From assembly GCF_020283565.1 (NCBI RefSeq), contig NC_060059.1, positions 10,423,501-10,487,500 of the forward strand: a stretch of DNA of 64,000 nucleotides, in the 5' to 3' direction. The position numbers and the translations under genes are program-made. The notes beneath the pieces were generated by a model. It ran no database searches, was not told the DNA's origin, and worked only from the letters and a program-made list of their open reading frames with translations. The stretch is from Trifolium pratense. Lineage: Eukaryota > Streptophyta > Magnoliopsida > Fabales > Fabaceae. Below are positions 21,761-33,776 of the stretch, piece by piece. The stretch's first letter is position 1; each line of letters starts with the position of its first letter.

Positions 21761-23004
21761 AAAAGTTATTTTTTACTCATATTATATATGAACCGAAAGG
21801 AATTTTCTTTCTTCTATAACTTAGTATATGTTTTTTATAATGACAAGAAATAAATAAACTCTTTCCACTTATCCACTTTAAAAGTATAATTTTTAGTCAC
21901 TAAATTACTCGAAAAAAACTTATAAATTAACTACCACTAACAATTTTTTAACTGCGTAATTTAGTAAACATGATCTTCTTTTTTTTTTCTTTGAGTAGTA
22001 AACATAATTTAAAGACCGAGGTCGTATATATTAATTGGGTCATACTAAACAATAATTCCGTTATTAAACAGATTAAAAAAGAAAACAAACGATAAAATTA
22101 ATGATAAGAGATGATAACTTTTTATATCTTTAAAGCTTTGAATATACGATTTAAGAGATACAATTTTCTATTTATATACTTAACTAATGTCCGGAGGTAT
22201 GAATTGTCTCGTGTGACATTACCATCCGGTTAAATCCCATTCTTTAATTTGGCTAGGAGAGAGAGGAAAAACAGAAAAAGATGGATTGAAGGTTGGGGAT
22301 AAACAATTTAATTCCTGCGGTGGTATTTTCACGGGAGAAACCATTTCAGTATCCGGGATATTGTTTAGCATTTCCCGTATTAATTTTAAATAAAAAAATC
22401 ATAAAATAGCTACAGTAATGTGCAAAAAAAAAAACTATTAAATCTGGAAACGAACAGGATGGTGACACGCGGTAGATGCATGCAATACGTAGTGTACACG
22501 TGCAAGACATGCTACTCAGTTTGGCTTGGAAGCAAGAGAGCAAAGACCCACGCGCACCACATTTCATACTTCTATTTCTATGGGTTCTAAGCTCCACAAG
22601 TTAGACTAAAGTCCGGTCCAAATTTATTCATTTATTTTCGTAATTTTCTTTTTTCCCTTTTTTTTTCTTTAAAACAAACATACCATTAGTGATAGTCATT
22701 ATGTTTGGCTTTAGTTGTTGATTTTAATTATGATTTTCATTTTTATTTTTATAAGCAAATAGTACTATAATGTTATGTTAGTTTTTTCATTGTCAGGACT
22801 TAAACCATGAACTTTCAACTCCTTAATTCTTAATTCAACTATCTTAATCAGTTGAGTTACTCATCTCATCCCTAATTACGATCTTCGTTGAATTTATTGT
22901 AAATAAAAAAATGAAAAAGACATAAAAATTCTAATATATACCCTATATGTTCTATTTTAATTAATTCAAAAATGTAGTATTATTTTTTGTTTTCATCACA
23001 AATT
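21761..23004. other. AT-rich intergenic sequence
   Basis: No gene recognised. A less AT-rich patch at 22440-22600 has an open minus-strand frame of 83 codons with no family resemblance. Near 22795-22875 there is another tRNA-like SINE scrap (AGTTGAGTTACTCATC). Confidence 0.35.
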
Positions 23005-23137
23005 TAATCTGGTTCGGGGTCAGTTATGACATCAAGTGGTTCAAGCCCCCTTCCGATTGCAGCTACGAGGGATCGAATTGCGGTCCTTCCTACCAAGTTC
23101 AACGCCAATCACCATTAAACTAACTAACGATTAGTTG
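23005..23137 (-). mobile_element. tRNA-derived SINE, family 1
   Basis: On the minus strand it begins near TAGTTAGTTTAATGGTGATT (A-box-like), then the B-box-like AATTCGATCCCT, and ends in the family 3' part CCCCGAACCAGATTAAAT. It matches 25603-25760 in opposite orientation. Confidence 0.65.
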
Positions 23138-23826
23138 GAGTAGTATTATTTTACTAGTAAATAAAAAATAATTATTCTTTTTAGACCTTACTGTAACAAA
23201 AAATTAACTTTTTAGATTTATAGAACGTTTGATATATTTGATCTATAATATGAACTAGATACATCAAATATTTCATGAACTTAAAAAAATAATATTTTCT
23301 TATAATATGACTAGACGAAGTGTAATATAATATGTTTAATTTATTTTGATAAATATTTCAAAATTTTAATTTTTTATAATTTTTACAAATAAATAATATA
23401 AATCATTATTGGTCAGTATTATAAACTGACATACATGAAACAATTAATTTATTCACTTAATATAAGACAAAGAGAGTACATATTCACACGTCAATCATAG
23501 ATCAACATTTTAAAGAAAATTCAAAAGAAAACGTTATGAAATTAAATATAAAAATATTTATTTTAAAAGTCGTCAATTGAACTTTTTTTATTACGTATAT
23601 TGAACTTTTTTAAATCAACATATTATATATTTTCTGGATACGGATTCATTGTCGTGAAATAATGACACAGTTTAACGCAATAATCAATCATGAACATTGA
23701 TTTAAGATCAAACAGCTCAAATTTAAAATACAATTTTATTACTCAAAATAATCTCAATTGTCGGTTAGAAATTGAATAGCCTAGATCAATTACAACACTA
23801 TGCTATAATGTGGAAAATTCAATCCC

Positions 23827-24022
23827 TGTTATGAATAATTTGATGGATGTCCATTAAGTATTGACTCATTCCACTGACCCATTATATTGTCCTATAAATA
23901 GGACTTGTATTGTCATGTAAACACACACCTTGAAGAGAATAATACAATCTCTATTCTTTCTCTCTTCTCTTCTTCTCTCCTCTATACTTATATATTATTA
24001 CTATTACTTATATTTCATAACA
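23827..24022 (+). mobile_element. Solo LTR, 196 bp, ATCCC target-site duplication
   Basis: The LTR starts TGTTATGA and ends TCATAACA, a perfect 8-bp inverted repeat with TG...CA termini. The 5-bp ATCCC flanks both sides (23822-23826 and 24023-24027). Inside, CCTATAAATAGG is a TATA box, followed by a pyrimidine-rich run typical of LTR R/U5 regions. No second LTR or internal domain is present, so it is a solo LTR left by recombination, of copia or TRIM type. Confidence 0.85.
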
Positions 24023-24027
24023 ATCCC

Positions 24028-25602
24028 ATAATTTTTAATGTAAAGTTTCAACTTTTAAATTTCATAGAACACATGTTAAATTACGTGAAATCGTAACAAC
24101 TGTCAATAATGCTTTTTTTTAAAGTAAAAAATCATAACTCTCATACAGGTTAACTTTCGTGAAATAATGACGTTTATTAACGTCAATTACGTACGAGTTA
24201 CATATTTATTATAATATATGTTATTTTAATCAAATTATTGTCAATTAAGTCATTATATCAACCATAAAAATAACCATTAAATTGTACTTTCAAATAACAA
24301 CATATATTATCAATAATGCTTTAAATATTTATTAAATAATTATACACAAGTCGTCCTGTTAGAATTTATAGGTTTGAAATTCCCTTAAAAATACAGTATA
24401 TTCAAATAAACTGACACTCTTGGCTAAATTGGATTCAGTCTTGGTCACGTGATAATGACGTGGAACCTAGGTGAGTCCTATGAGTCTATGAGTATGACGC
24501 TTATGTGTTTAATTTAGATGATCTAGTAAAAGATATGCCTGCTCTGTGCGACTGTGCCTGCTTCTTGATTTAGCAACAACAACAACATAAAGAAACATTT
24601 CCAACTTAACAAAAACAACATTCTTTTCACTAAAAAAAGAAAAAGAATGAGCAACATTTCCAAAAAAATTTGTGAAAAGATTCGGCTTTTTTGCTACAAT
24701 TTATTTTCCATTTTATATATAAAAAATAAATAAAATTGCTTGACCAATTTTTTTTAAGTTGAAAATCTTATATCAAGGATGTGTTGCAAATAACTTGAAT
24801 AAGAAGGATAAGATACTATAGTGATTGCACAAATACATTTTAAAGTGGAGGAAAATTTTTAAAATATTATTTAAAAGGATACATTGGTTAGTTTGAAATA
24901 AACTGTATTTTGGTTTAATCTTGGGACATTTTTTAATCATGTCATTGTTTCATATTAACATTACATGATATCTTTCAAGAATTGTTTCCCTTGATCAAAT
25001 AATATGAGTTTCTGTATAAATAGATGAGACAGGAAGACACATTAATTAAAAAATCATGAGTCAAAAATTCTACATAAAATATGGAATTCATTTTTTCATT
25101 TCTATAGTGCATGAGAGGAATCGAATGAACTTTATTCTGTAAATTACTATTGATCGATATGCTTAATATGAGTGTGTAATTCGTATCATAGTTCCAAAGT
25201 ATCTTGAAGGAGATTTGTCGGTGAACCCATTTGCATCGAATTTACATAAACTGGTGGGGGCTTATCGAATCTAAAGCTTAGTGTGATATACACACTTTGA
25301 AATTTATGTGCAATCATTTGTTATTCTTCATCTTTTTCTTTAATTTGTTCAAGTTATTTGCGGCAGACCCCAACATAAGATCTAACACAAAACTTGTGTA
25401 TTATATTAAGCTTTAAGTTTGATTCCACCGACCAATTTACACAAATCAGATACAAATAAGATAAACCGACGAATCCTTAGGATACTTTAAAAACCACGAT
25501 ACATATGAATGCACAGTCATATAAAGCATGTTAAATAATAAGTAATAGTTTACAAAATAAAGTTTTACTAATTACTCTCGTGCACTAAAAAACAAATAAG
25601 TG
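24028..25602. other. AT-rich intergenic sequence
   Basis: No gene, RNA or complete element recognised. There are several A/T homopolymer runs and only short open frames. Confidence 0.4.
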
Positions 25603-25935
25603 ACCAATCGTTAGTTGGTTCAATGGTGATTGACGCTGAACTTGATAGGAAGAAGAATCATGATTCGATCCCCCGCAATTGCAATCGGAAAGGGGCTGGA
25701 ACCACTTGATTCCAGAACTGACTCCGAACCAGATTAAACTGGTGGTAAAAGTAAAAAAAACAAGCAATTTAAAGATATTTTAGACATAAATTTAACATAT
25801 TTAGATTTCTGCAACTGCAATCGGAAAATGGCTGAAATAACTTGATTACAGAATTAACTCCGAATTAGATTAAACCGATCGTAAAAGTAAAAAAATAAAT
25901 AAACAAGCGATTTAAAAATATTGTAGACATAATAT
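25603..25935 (+). mobile_element. tRNA-derived SINE, family 1, with duplicated 3' part
   Basis: This is the best copy of the family in the window. It runs A-box-like TTAGTTGGTTCAATGGTG, B-box-like GATTCGATCCCCCGC, then the 3' body CCAGAACTGACTCCGAACCA, AACTGGTGGTAAAAGT and an A-rich tail near 25760. The 3' body is repeated in diverged form at about 25808-25935 (CAGAATTAACTCCGAATTAG), a local tandem duplication. Confidence 0.7.
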
Positions 25936-26011
25936 GAAATTCATAATTTTCATATAATTATTTTTGGCTTTAGAATGACTCCATTTACGGGTTAGACAAA
26001 CAAACAATATA

Positions 26012-26280
26012 CTCCTATTTTCTCCGTCCCAATTTGATTGACACAGTTGACTGTTTTATGCATGTCAATGCATAATTTTGACGATTAATATTTTTAATTG
26101 TATAATAGCAAGCAATATAAAAATTTGATATTTTGACAATACATATCGAGACGAATCAAACAACATCTTATATGCTAATATTTATTTTTGATTATTAGTA
26201 GAAAAATAATGTCAAAATGATATGTGTGAATAGTGCACAACAGTCAATTATGTCAATAAAATTAGAACGGATGAAATACA
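26012..26280. mobile_element. Stowaway-type MITE
   Basis: The left end TCCGTCCCAATTTGATTGAC mirrors the right end GTCAATAAAATTAGAACGGA. Further inverted matches lie inside (CAGTTGACTGTT against ACAGTCAATT). TA borders the element at each side. It is AT-rich and non-coding. Confidence 0.7.
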
Positions 26281-26290
26281 TACTAACAAA

Positions 26291-26293
<3 letters not shown>

Positions 26294-26324
<31 letters not shown>

Positions 26325-26331
26325 GATATAC
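26294..26331. repeat. Homopolymer T38
   Basis: A run of 38 T residues lies immediately 3' of the Stowaway MITE, flanked on both sides by ATACTAACAAACTCT (26280-26294 and again after the run). The flanking direct repeat suggests that a poly(T)-bearing scrap was inserted here. Confidence 0.8.
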
Positions 26332-26975
26332 TAACAAACTCTAACCAACTCATAAGAGGTTGGGACTAACTCCTAACAAAATAGTAGCTTAGTCGAATAC
26401 CAAAAAAAAATGGTAGCTTAGTCATTAATCAATCAATATTTATATTAGAAGAATCCTACTTTATCTTGCTTCCACTTCTTTCGGCGTTTTGTGCTTGAGT
26501 TCTTCCTTATTATATCATTTTTATGTTTGGTTTTATATTTAATATTTATCATGATGATGAGCAATATAATTTCTTAAAATTAATTTGTAAGGTAAAAATT
26601 GTCTATTACTTTCTAACAGCACTTTAACGTGAGACCCTAATGAAATGCTCTTAATATATGTAATGAAAATAGATGAAACGAGATTATTAGTTAGTATTCA
26701 TCTTAGTTAAGTCACTAAACTATTGAGCTGTTAAGGATGAAAATGACAAATAGGGAAACTTCCTTTAACACGGAATTGGTATTGCTATTAAAATACGTTT
26801 TGCATATGCATATATATGATCTTTGCACTATTTGTGATCTATTTGGAGTTTTCTGAGGAAAACTTCTGTATAAAATTGCATTGTCATTACCTCTTCCACC
26901 AAAACTTCTCTATAAGAAATAGATTTAATTTTTATCTTTTTAGAAGAAATATACAGTATTTAATTATTATTTATG
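26332..26975. other. AT-rich intergenic sequence
   Basis: Nothing recognised beyond A/T-rich low complexity. Confidence 0.35.
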
Positions 26976-26983
26976 GTTGAAGT

Positions 26984-28491
26984 CAGGGGCGGACCCATAC
27001 ATGGATTACCGGTGTGGTTAAATTTTTTAAGCATTACTGAAAAAAAATTCATCGTTATCTTAATAATTCAGTTAAACAACAAACAACATATGAAATTATT
27101 ATTAATACACATGTGTATCTAAAAAAACACCAACAATTCAGAAAATTTCTATTTTAAAAAAAGAAATTAACAAACTATATCAGAAAACTACAAAATTTCT
27201 ATTCGGAAAAAAAGAAAAGACTATAACTTATTGAATATATGTGAAATCATACATATTACTATTGTTTGATACATTACAAGATTATATCTTGGACCAAAAT
27301 ATATAGAACCCAAAATTTTATTAGCTTATAGTTTATTTTGATAAACTAATTCAATTAACTTATAACTTATTAATTTTTATTCCAATTTTACCCATATCTT
27401 CTTACTTGGAAAAAATTAAACCTATTGTTTTATGTCATTTCATATTTATATGCCACAATCGTTAAAGTTGATTATTATACAATTAAATTATATAACTTAA
27501 AATAATACACTTTGTATAAACTAATTTGCACTAATGTTTAAACTAATATGTATCGAGAGACTTACCGTCATTAATAATAAATTCAAAACTAATATTTACA
27601 TTAGGTGGCTTCTAGGGTGAGGGGTCAATTAAGTCCCTCACCGGTGAGGCATGAAAAAAAATACCACCAGATTAAATCAATGGTTTAGATTTATTTTAAA
27701 TAAAAATGAGAATATCTGCATATCTTCACACACAATTTTTTCCCTATTTCTTCCTCTCTATTCTAATTTCTAACCTACCCTTTTCTCTTCCCCATATGAT
27801 TCCTCTCCAAAATTTACATGAAGATGCAGAGATCTACTTGTATAGCTAACCCCAAACAAAACATAAAAGAAACATGAGCTTTATTCAATTTCACCATGAC
27901 GTGTTTGTTTTTGCCGCTAATTAGCGTCACAAGTTTGTGTTGTGCAGAAACATGTTTTCCTTACTTTGATTGCTTAATCCAATTTATCAATTCACTCATC
28001 CACTCCAAAATATCATCAAATAATTAACCTCCTTTTCTAATTACAACTCAAATTCTTCATCAATTTGCCGTATACATGTATGTCCCTCTGCTTTCGCTTT
28101 CACTAAAATCCAACCACCGCAAAATATTATACTAATCACCGTCATCACGATTTTTTTTATTTTCAGAGTCATCTTTGCACAGATTTTTGGTCGAAGGACA
28201 GAAATTGAAAAGAAACAGAGAAAATATTGTGTGCGAAAACATGTAGATGTTCTCATTTTTATTTACAACAAATCCAGACCAATGATTTAATCTAAAGGTA
28301 TTTTTTTCATGCCTCACCGGTGAGGGACTTAATTGATCCCTCACCTTAGAATCCACCTTTACATTAATATTTATACAAATATGTATACATAATAATTTAA
28401 AATTATTTATAAAAGTTTTATTATTATTTTTAAAAAATATTTGGGCTGGTGTGGCTATAGCCACACCAAGCCTCACACAGGTCCGCCCCTC
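26984..28491. mobile_element. hAT-type element with 8-bp TSD, host of a nested MITE
   Basis: The ends are AGGGGCGGACC and GGTCCGCCCCT (11-bp inverted repeat). The 8-bp duplication GTTGAAGT flanks both sides (26976-26983 and 28492-28499). The right subterminal part has GTGGCTATAGCCACACC. Without the nested insertion the element is about 745 bp and non-coding. Confidence 0.8.
27604..28357. mobile_element. Mutator-like MITE (754 bp) nested in the hAT element
   Basis: A 9-bp TTTACATTA target-site duplication (27595-27603 and 28358-28366) encloses long inverted ends. At the left these include GGTGAGGGGTCAATTAAGTC and TCACCGGTGAGGCATGAAAA; mirror copies lie at the right. A 9-bp duplication plus long TIRs is the MULE signature. 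The interior has an unrecognised 71-codon minus-strand frame and no transposase. Confidence 0.8.
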
Positions 28492-28616
28492 GTTGAAGTA
28501 GAAATACGTCTGTCTCGCATGACAAAAAAAAAGGTCCTTGATAGAGGAATATAAGTTTTTTTATTTATTTAAATTTTTGTACTATCAGTATTCGGCCTAT
28601 TAGAAGTCATAATAGA

Positions 28617-28735
28617 ATTTGGGAGTCAGTTATAATAATATTAAGTGGTTTCAGCTCCCACCCGAGTACAGTTGTAAAGATCGAACCGTGATCTTTCCTA
28701 TCAATTACCACTCAATCAATTAATAATTAATAAGA
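28617..28735 (-). mobile_element. tRNA-derived SINE, family 1 (degenerate)
   Basis: Contains GGGAGTCAGTTATAATAATA, AGCTCCCACCCGAGTACAGT and AAGATCGAACCGTGATCTTT, matching the family on the minus strand. Confidence 0.5.
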
Positions 28736-28974
28736 AAAATAAGTTTTAGTTATAATTCCGTGGTTAATTAGTTAATGGGTTTGTTTCACAAGTGAATTGA
28801 TTAAGATGGAGACAAAACACATTATTTGAGATTTAAGGCCGGCACCATTGAAAAAGATATCGTATATTTATTTCCATCACTGTTATACATAAATTTGATT
28901 TTCTGGCACATTGAAAAATATATATCATGGAGGAAGTATATCACACAAATATAATAGGATCGGACATGCCATAG

Positions 28975-29119
28975 ATATTCTCATCCGTCTTAATTATATA
29001 ATTTTTTTTAATTTATTAAATAATTAATATATCTAATTTATATTATAAACTAGATAAATTAGTTATTCAATGAATTTAAAAATTAATTTTTTCTTATAAT
29101 TGAGATTGAAGAGAGTATT
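28975..29119. mobile_element. Short Stowaway-like MITE
   Basis: The left end TCATCCGTCTTAATTATA is mirrored by TATAATTGAGATTGAAGAGA at the right, about 145 bp apart, with an AT-rich core. The TIRs are worn. Confidence 0.5.
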
Positions 29120-30560
29120 AATTGGTTGAAAGTTTCATCTCTAACTAGAGTGTATGAAAAGTAATTTGTTGAAAAAAATTAATGCTCTCAATAATTTTTA
29201 GTTATATCAAGATTTTTTTTGTTTACAATGAGCTGGAGATCGAACCCAGAACTTATAGCATACTATCCAAACTCCTCACCATTAGACTAAACTTAGTAGC
29301 TTAGTTATATCAAGAAATTAAACAATTGAGTCATGCTAAATAGTATCCCATGACACTAGTTAGAAATACCAAAAATAAAAATAAAAGATAAAATTAATGT
29401 TGAAAATACAACATTTTAAATGTTTAAGGTATTGAAAACTCAAATTCCAAGATAATTTTTTTTATTTGTATGCTTAACGAGTGACCAAAAACTCTAACCG
29501 ATTATGATTTTCTTATAAAAAGTAATTAGTTTGATAAAATATCAATTGGTTTTTTCACTTTACAATTTACACACTTTAAATTATCTAAATCTATACAATA
29601 ATTAGAAAATTTATTTTAGCCCAGACTATTCTTTCGACTCTTATGCGACCCAAATGGATCGAACCCATAACATTGGTTAAGCTATAAGAAACCCGTGCTA
29701 TCTCATCGGTGCTCTTGGGTTATAAGTTCTAATTTAACTTACAATGCCGATAGCATTTGAATCCTCTAATGCGAGTGAAATGTAAAGTGAGAAAATCAAG
29801 AGTTGTGATATAATAACCATCATTTATTATGATGTACCAATAATATCTACCTTTATTAACTAACATGATATTTCACACTTTATATTCTAAAGTGAACCAC
29901 ATACTTTAAAGAATCCAAATTCACGTTGATATTATTAAATTAAATACTTTTATAATGATTTAAATTTGAGACCTTTCGATGTTCATATTAGTTTAAGTAC
30001 TACTATAGTATTTTTCATTTCATCTACAAACACATAAAAGAAAAAGATAACATAACATATTAACATGTTTAGTTATAAAATAACTGAACTCATATATCTT
30101 AAACACGATTTTAGATTTAAGCTTTGTAAATAAATAAAAAAACAGTGATTCGAAAGAGGAACCCTATACAACATGTAATCAGCAAAATTCCTTAATAAAA
30201 ACTAATCCTTGTTAAAGTCGGTAAATACTTCACAACTACCTCATCCCCATAAACTTAACTCAATTGATAAACGTTATATTTTATATACAGAAGTCGGAAT
30301 ATGAATCTCGGATATTCTCCCAACAAAAAATACTAGTATATCTCCACTTACATTGTGAATGTGTTGTGAGCATAACACAAACAAGAAACGGCGCGTGGAC
30401 TCAAAGAAAAGCTATAAATAAAATAACATAGTTTAAAGGAAAGAGGACATTTGTCCTAACCAAGCTAATTTCCTTGGACCAAACTCTCAACCGCCTGGAC
30501 GGACGTATTACTTGCCAACCTTACCTTCTTGTCTCATTTTTCAATTCAATCTTTCTAATT
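29120..30560. other. Intergenic; original upstream region of the Rab gene
   Basis: AT-rich, with tRNA-like SINE scraps at about 29225-29300, 29640-29700 and 30245-30315. A TATA-like GCTATAAATAAA at 30411-30422 is a candidate core promoter for the Rab gene starting at 30678. This flank belongs to copy A only: homology with copy B starts at 30561. Confidence 0.45.
30411..30422 (+). promoter_or_regulatory. Candidate TATA box of Rab copy A
   Basis: CTATAAATAAA lies 265 bp upstream of the Rab ATG and would imply a leader of about 230 nt, possibly with a leader intron. It is outside the duplicated unit, so copy B lacks it. Confidence 0.4.
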
Positions 30561-30677
30561 TTGGTTTTTTCTTAATTCACCCTTTTTGTGAAAAGTTATT
30601 ATTATTATTATTATGATCATGGTGAAATGATTCATATTTGGTTTTGAAGTGTTGATTGTGATAAAGGAAACATCATC

Positions 30678-33600
30678 ATGTTGGGTTCTTCTCCAAAAGT
30701 TGGAAATATTAGCTATGATTACTCTTTTAAGGTTTTGTTAGTTGGTGATTCTGGTGTTGGCAAGAGTAGTCTTCTTCTCAGCTTCATCTCTGACTCTAAC
30801 TCAGTTGATGACCTCTCTCCCACTATTGGTTCTCTTCTTTTTCTTTCTCTTCTCTTATTTGCAGTTTATAGATTAAACGTTTATTTTAGATATGCTGTTT
30901 TTATATGTAAAGATAAAATAAAGATAACTTTTTTTATATATGTTACGAGCTGTGTGTTTTCAAAAGCTATATTTGAAAACTTATGAAAATAAGCTTACAA
31001 AAGCGCTTATGAAAATTGTCGTAAGCTATTTTTATAAGTTTTATCAAATAGTCTCGCAAAACTTAAGCCTCAAGTAAGCTAATCCAAATAGGCACTTTGA
31101 GTGTTTGATTGGTTTTTTATTTTTATTTTAAGTTGATGTCTTGTTGATAATGGTAATTATAAAAGTAGCTCATTAATGTTACTATTATGTTTTGAAGATT
31201 TTCTGAGGGTAATTTCCTTTCCACAATCTTGAAAACAATAAATTACATAAAACATAATTTGACATTTTTGTAGTTATGAAATAAGGAGTCAAACTAATAG
31301 AGCATATGCTTAATAACTTTTATTTTCAATGTTATATTCATTGAAATTTACAAAATGATCATGTATATTTTCTTTCATCATCAGTATCTTGTTTTGAGTT
31401 TTGTTTGTCTGTGAGGTGTAACTCAATAGGCATAATCCGGTAACTTCAAGGGACAAAGTTCAAAACTCCCGAGGAACTATTGTAAAATGGTCATTAGTGT
31501 CACTTTAATTAATAATTTTTTTTGGTTTGAAATTTTGATCAATGTATCCATTACACACTATATATGAAATTTGTGGTGTTTGGCTTTGAAGTTTTCACTT
31601 CCTAATTCCTATATGGTTTGGTCCTTAGTAAGTTAGTAGCATAAGAAATTTTCGCAGTTTAATTCTCTTAATATGGTTTTTGTTATATACTGATTTGTTA
31701 TTATGAAATCATTCACAGGAGTAGATTTCAAAATCAAGCATTTTACAATTGGTGGTAAAAGATTGAAGCTTACTATTTGGGACACAGGTAGGTGTTTTCC
31801 TAGTTATTCGCTATCACATTTTCGTTTAGTCAGAATATTAACCGTTTCTGCAATGGAACTATGCTCTTTGATTGATGCGACCAAGTGATAACTGATAAGT
31901 AATGATAAGAAGACATTAATTTTTATATATTTAAGAAATAAATTCAAGCACGTGCCATAAAAAATCTGCGAGACTGTAAAACTTACGCGTAGTCACCCAA
32001 TGAAGACTAGAACAAATGAAATTAGGATACATTATATCAGGTTGAGGCTTTCATTGGCCATGTTGGGTTCAGTCGTTGAGCTGAAGGCACCCCATGTTTG
32101 GCGCAGAGCACAAGACATGCTACACACATGAGAAAGGCTAATCCCGGGAGCCTAGCGTCTGTCCCCTATTTGATCAGGACGTAGTGTGCTTGGCTCTAGG
32201 CTGCACGGGGCGCAAGGCACTTGACACATTTTCTGCACTTTTATGCAGATGCCTTTTCTCATGTTTTTGGGTTCTAAATGGTGTGACTCTCCATGGATTT
32301 GATATTCAAATGTATAGATGTGATTTTCCATGTTAGTTCATGAATAAACACATCACTTTGATTCAAATTATATTCCACGAATCATTATGAATCTTTGTGA
32401 ATTGTGAAGAGTTGTTATTCTTCACAAATGAAATAGGCGTCATAAAAGGGCACAAAAATCATTGGCGTTCGTTCTGATTCAAAACTCTTCCATTTTCATT
32501 CCCTAAATCATTATTCTTATCTCTAGTGCACACAAACGAGTAAAGTGAGCAAAACATTGTTTGCTAAATACAATTGAGAGATAGTACAACTGAGAGATAG
32601 GCTTGAAGTGTGTGAATCAAACTTAAAACTTGGTATAATACACAAACCTTAAAAGGACTCGGCACCAATGACGTCCAAATCAAGTAAATTTAAGTTAGCC
32701 TTGTCAAGTCTAATTGATTTTCTACTTTCAAAGTGTTGTCAGGTGAGAACACAAACCAAGCCTGTCAACGAAACTCAGCACCAACATCTTTTAACTGATA
32801 GAACTAGCTCAACACTGATCATTCGAATATTTTGTCTCCATTAATAAGTATAATCATAGTCTGTTTATATGAAACCTTGCGGTGGTGACCTGTTGAAGTT
32901 AGAGTATAACATTTAGTATTTTTTCGGCAGCTGGACAAGAGAGGTTTGGAACAGTGATATGCTCTTATTACAGAGGCGCTCATGGAATCATTCTTGGTAC
33001 GCTATATATATCAGAAAGTTGAATATATTTTATATATACGTTTAGATTTTTGACATGTAAAGACATATTTTGTCAAGTTCAGCATTGCCTTAATGTTGCA
33101 TCTAACAGCTTTTTTTCATCAATTTTCTACTTTAGTGTATGATGTTCACGGCGTGAGACATTTACAAATCTGGTGGGCATATGGGCCAAAGAGGTTGGAC
33201 ATTACTCCACAAATCATGATTGCATCAAAATTCTTATTGGCAATAAGGTGGATAAGGTAACATTTACAGTGTATGGTCTTGCAGTCCTTTACAGTGTAAG
33301 GTAATCATGATATTGAATGTTTTTCGTTTCTGTTGTATGAACTTTCACTTTTCAGGAGAGTGAAAGAGCTGTAAGCAAAGAAGAGGGAATGGCTCTTGCA
33401 AAGGAACATAGATGCTTGTTCCTAGAATGTAGTGCCAAAACTAGAGAAAATGTTCAACAATGCTTCGAAGACCTCACATTAAAGGTATCGTGATTTATAT
33501 ACATCTCAGTTGGTCTAGTTGATTCCGTTTATCATCTTGTTCACTTCTAGACGCCATGAGGATACTTAGTACCTTTACTCGGGCACGTTAGTGTCTGTCT

Positions 33601-33776
33601 GAACGCTAGTTGCTTTTAACAGCTTTCAACAAGCTAAATTATGTTGTTCTACCATATAAATTGATTTGCAGATATTAGAGGTGCCAAGTTTGCGGGAAAA
33701 AGGATCTGTAGAAGTGAAGAGACAAAAGCAAAAGCGCATATACGAGACATCACAAAGAGGCGGTTGTTGTTCTTAG
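30678..33776 (+). pseudogene. RABC2-type Rab GTPase, copy A, frameshifted
   Basis: Exons 30678-30828, 31719-31787, 32931-32996, 33136-33256, 33356-33484 and 33672-33776 match the intact copy at 39628-42719. Exon 4 is 121 nt here against 122 nt there: GATGTTCACGGC replaces GATGTTACACGGC, so one A is missing after 33146. Translation leaves the Rab frame at VYDV and meets TAA at 33372-33374, for a predicted 141-aa product. The P-loop (GDSGVGKSS), switch I region (PTIGVDF) and DTAGQE survive. The NKVD and SAK guanine-binding motifs and the C-terminal prenylation motif (GGCCS) are lost from frame. All splice sites look intact and the original upstream flank is present, so it may be transcribed. 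The deletion could be a sequencing or assembly error; reads over 33140-33150 decide. Confidence 0.85.

Noticed and set aside
28041..28476. Open minus-strand frames inside the nested MITE as genes
   Set aside because: They lie within the non-autonomous element interior and show no domain or transposase signature.
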